From contig JAPLWC010000005.1 of NCBI GenBank assembly GCA_026396845.1, positions 1 through 20,260 on the forward strand: a DNA stretch of 20,260 bases. Reading direction: 5' to 3'. The notes beneath the pieces were generated by a model. That model made no database searches. It was not told the DNA's origin and saw only the letters and a program-made list of their open reading frames with translations. The position numbers and the translations under genes were made by a program. Shown in pieces: positions 19,772 through 20,260 of this stretch (positions within the stretch are counted from its first letter, which is position 1; every line of letters begins with the position of its first letter). This DNA is from Candidatus Gottesmanbacteria bacterium (lineage in GTDB: Bacteria; Patescibacteriota; Microgenomatia; UBA10105; UBA927).

Positions 19772-20260
19772 TTATTTTACAATCGCTGCCCGGTCTGCTG
19801 AAACCGGGATAAGACGTCCAATTATAACGTTTTCTTTGAGACCCAGCAACTTATCTTCTTTTGCAGCAAGTGCAGCATCGGTCAGCACGTTGGTCGTTTC
19901 CTGGAAAGAAGCCGCTGATAACCATGATTCGGTAAACAGTGACGCGCGGGTAATTCCCAAAACGACAATCTGAGCTGTCGCCGGTTCTCCGCCTGCCGCT
20001 AACACCCGTGCATTTTCTTCCAGGAAGCGCATCCGATCAACGAGTTCCCCAGGAAGTAACATGGTGTCGCCGCTGGTGTCCACACGAACTTTATCGCTCA
20101 TCTTACGCACAATCACTTCAAAATGCTTGTCATGAATCATGATACCCTGTGACTCATAGACACGTTGAATTTCTGTAATCAAATATTTCTGCGCACCGCG
20201 AAGTCCGCGGACCGCTAATACCTCTTTAAGATCCAAATAGCCGCTTGACAGCTGATCGCC
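19772..20260 (-). CDS. rpoC: RNA polymerase beta' subunit, C-terminal end (runs off the window)
   Basis: These are the last 162 residues of the beta' subunit. The reading frame is open to the window edge: the first visible residues GDQLSSGYLDLKEVLAVRG are the conserved stretch before the C-terminal domain, so the TTG at 20236 is not a start. GAQKYLITEIQRVYESQG, HDKHFEVIVRKM, GITRASLFTESWLSAASFQETT and LKENVIIGRLIPVSA are near-consensus for RpoC. The stop is 4 bases before the rpsL ATG, consistent with the common rpoBC-rpsL-rpsG order and read-through of one transcript. Confidence 0.97.
   Translation of the reverse strand, partial: GDQLSSGYLDLKEVLAVRGLRGAQKYLITEIQRVYESQGIMIHDKHFEVIVRKMSDKVRVDTSGDTMLLPGELVDRMRFLEENARVLAAGGEPATAQIVVLGITRASLFTESWLSAASFQETTNVLTDAALAAKEDKLLGLKENVIIGRLIPVSADRAAIVK

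Noticed and set aside
1..20260. tRNA, rRNA or insertion-sequence genes
   Set aside because: Nearly all of the window is accounted for by protein genes. I saw no cloverleaf, transposase motif or terminal inverted repeats around the inserts, though small RNAs in the gaps cannot be excluded by eye.

Overview
The window is a bacterial ribosomal-protein supercluster, nearly all read on the minus strand. Read 5' to 3' on that strand (right to left here) it runs: the 3' end of rpoC, rpsL, rpsG, an insert of accessory genes, fusA, a lone hypothetical gene, tuf, rpsJ, then the S10/spc run rplC-rplD-rplW-rplB-rpsS-rplV-rpsC-rplP-rpmC-rpsQ-rplN-rplX-rplE-rpsN-rpsH-rplF-rplR-rpsE-rplO-secY, and the 5' part of adk. 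The S10/spc order is canonical but lacks rpmD (L30) between rpsE and rplO. Loss of L30, compact spacing, a Zn-type S14, an N-terminally short L2 and many unknown small genes suggest a Candidate Phyla Radiation (Patescibacteria) genome. That assignment is an inference from gene content. UGA works as an ordinary stop (rplR and rpsE both end in ATGA overlaps), which argues against the code-25 Gracilibacteria/Absconditabacteria.

Region 1-10120 is the S10/spc run. Junctions are 0-10 bases or short overlaps, and the same junction sequences recur: TAA-T-ATG-G five times, TAAACCTATG twice, CATGAATAA twice, ATGA twice. The two exceptions are AT-only linkers before rpsC and rplP. Region 9983-10121, between rpsJ and rplC, holds a promoter-like element followed by a textbook intrinsic terminator that ends 13 bases before the rplC start codon. 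Region 10122-14384 holds rpsJ, tuf (with a good promoter and a strong Shine-Dalgarno), an unrecognised 138-residue gene and fusA. The fusA leader repeats the rplC layout of promoter, terminator and start codon.

Region 14492-18811 is the accessory insert in the str operon between rpsG and fusA. It contains a four-gene cassette of small unknown proteins that look like winged-helix proteins (the last has a helical C-terminal domain with a GDTAAHNP motif), a divergent cytidine deaminase on the plus strand, a small cupin, a CvpA-CAP fusion membrane protein and a small membrane-anchored protein coupled to rpsG. Several of these genes have -10 boxes only 6-11 bases from their ATG, which suggests leaderless mRNAs.

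The strangest single observation is rpsL. Its N-terminal two thirds and its C-terminal tail are both present, but about 95 bp encoding the most conserved loop of S12 are missing and the halves are in different frames. The junction carries a GTGAA microhomology. This is either an assembly or strain-level deletion, or a real loss with another rpsL copy elsewhere.
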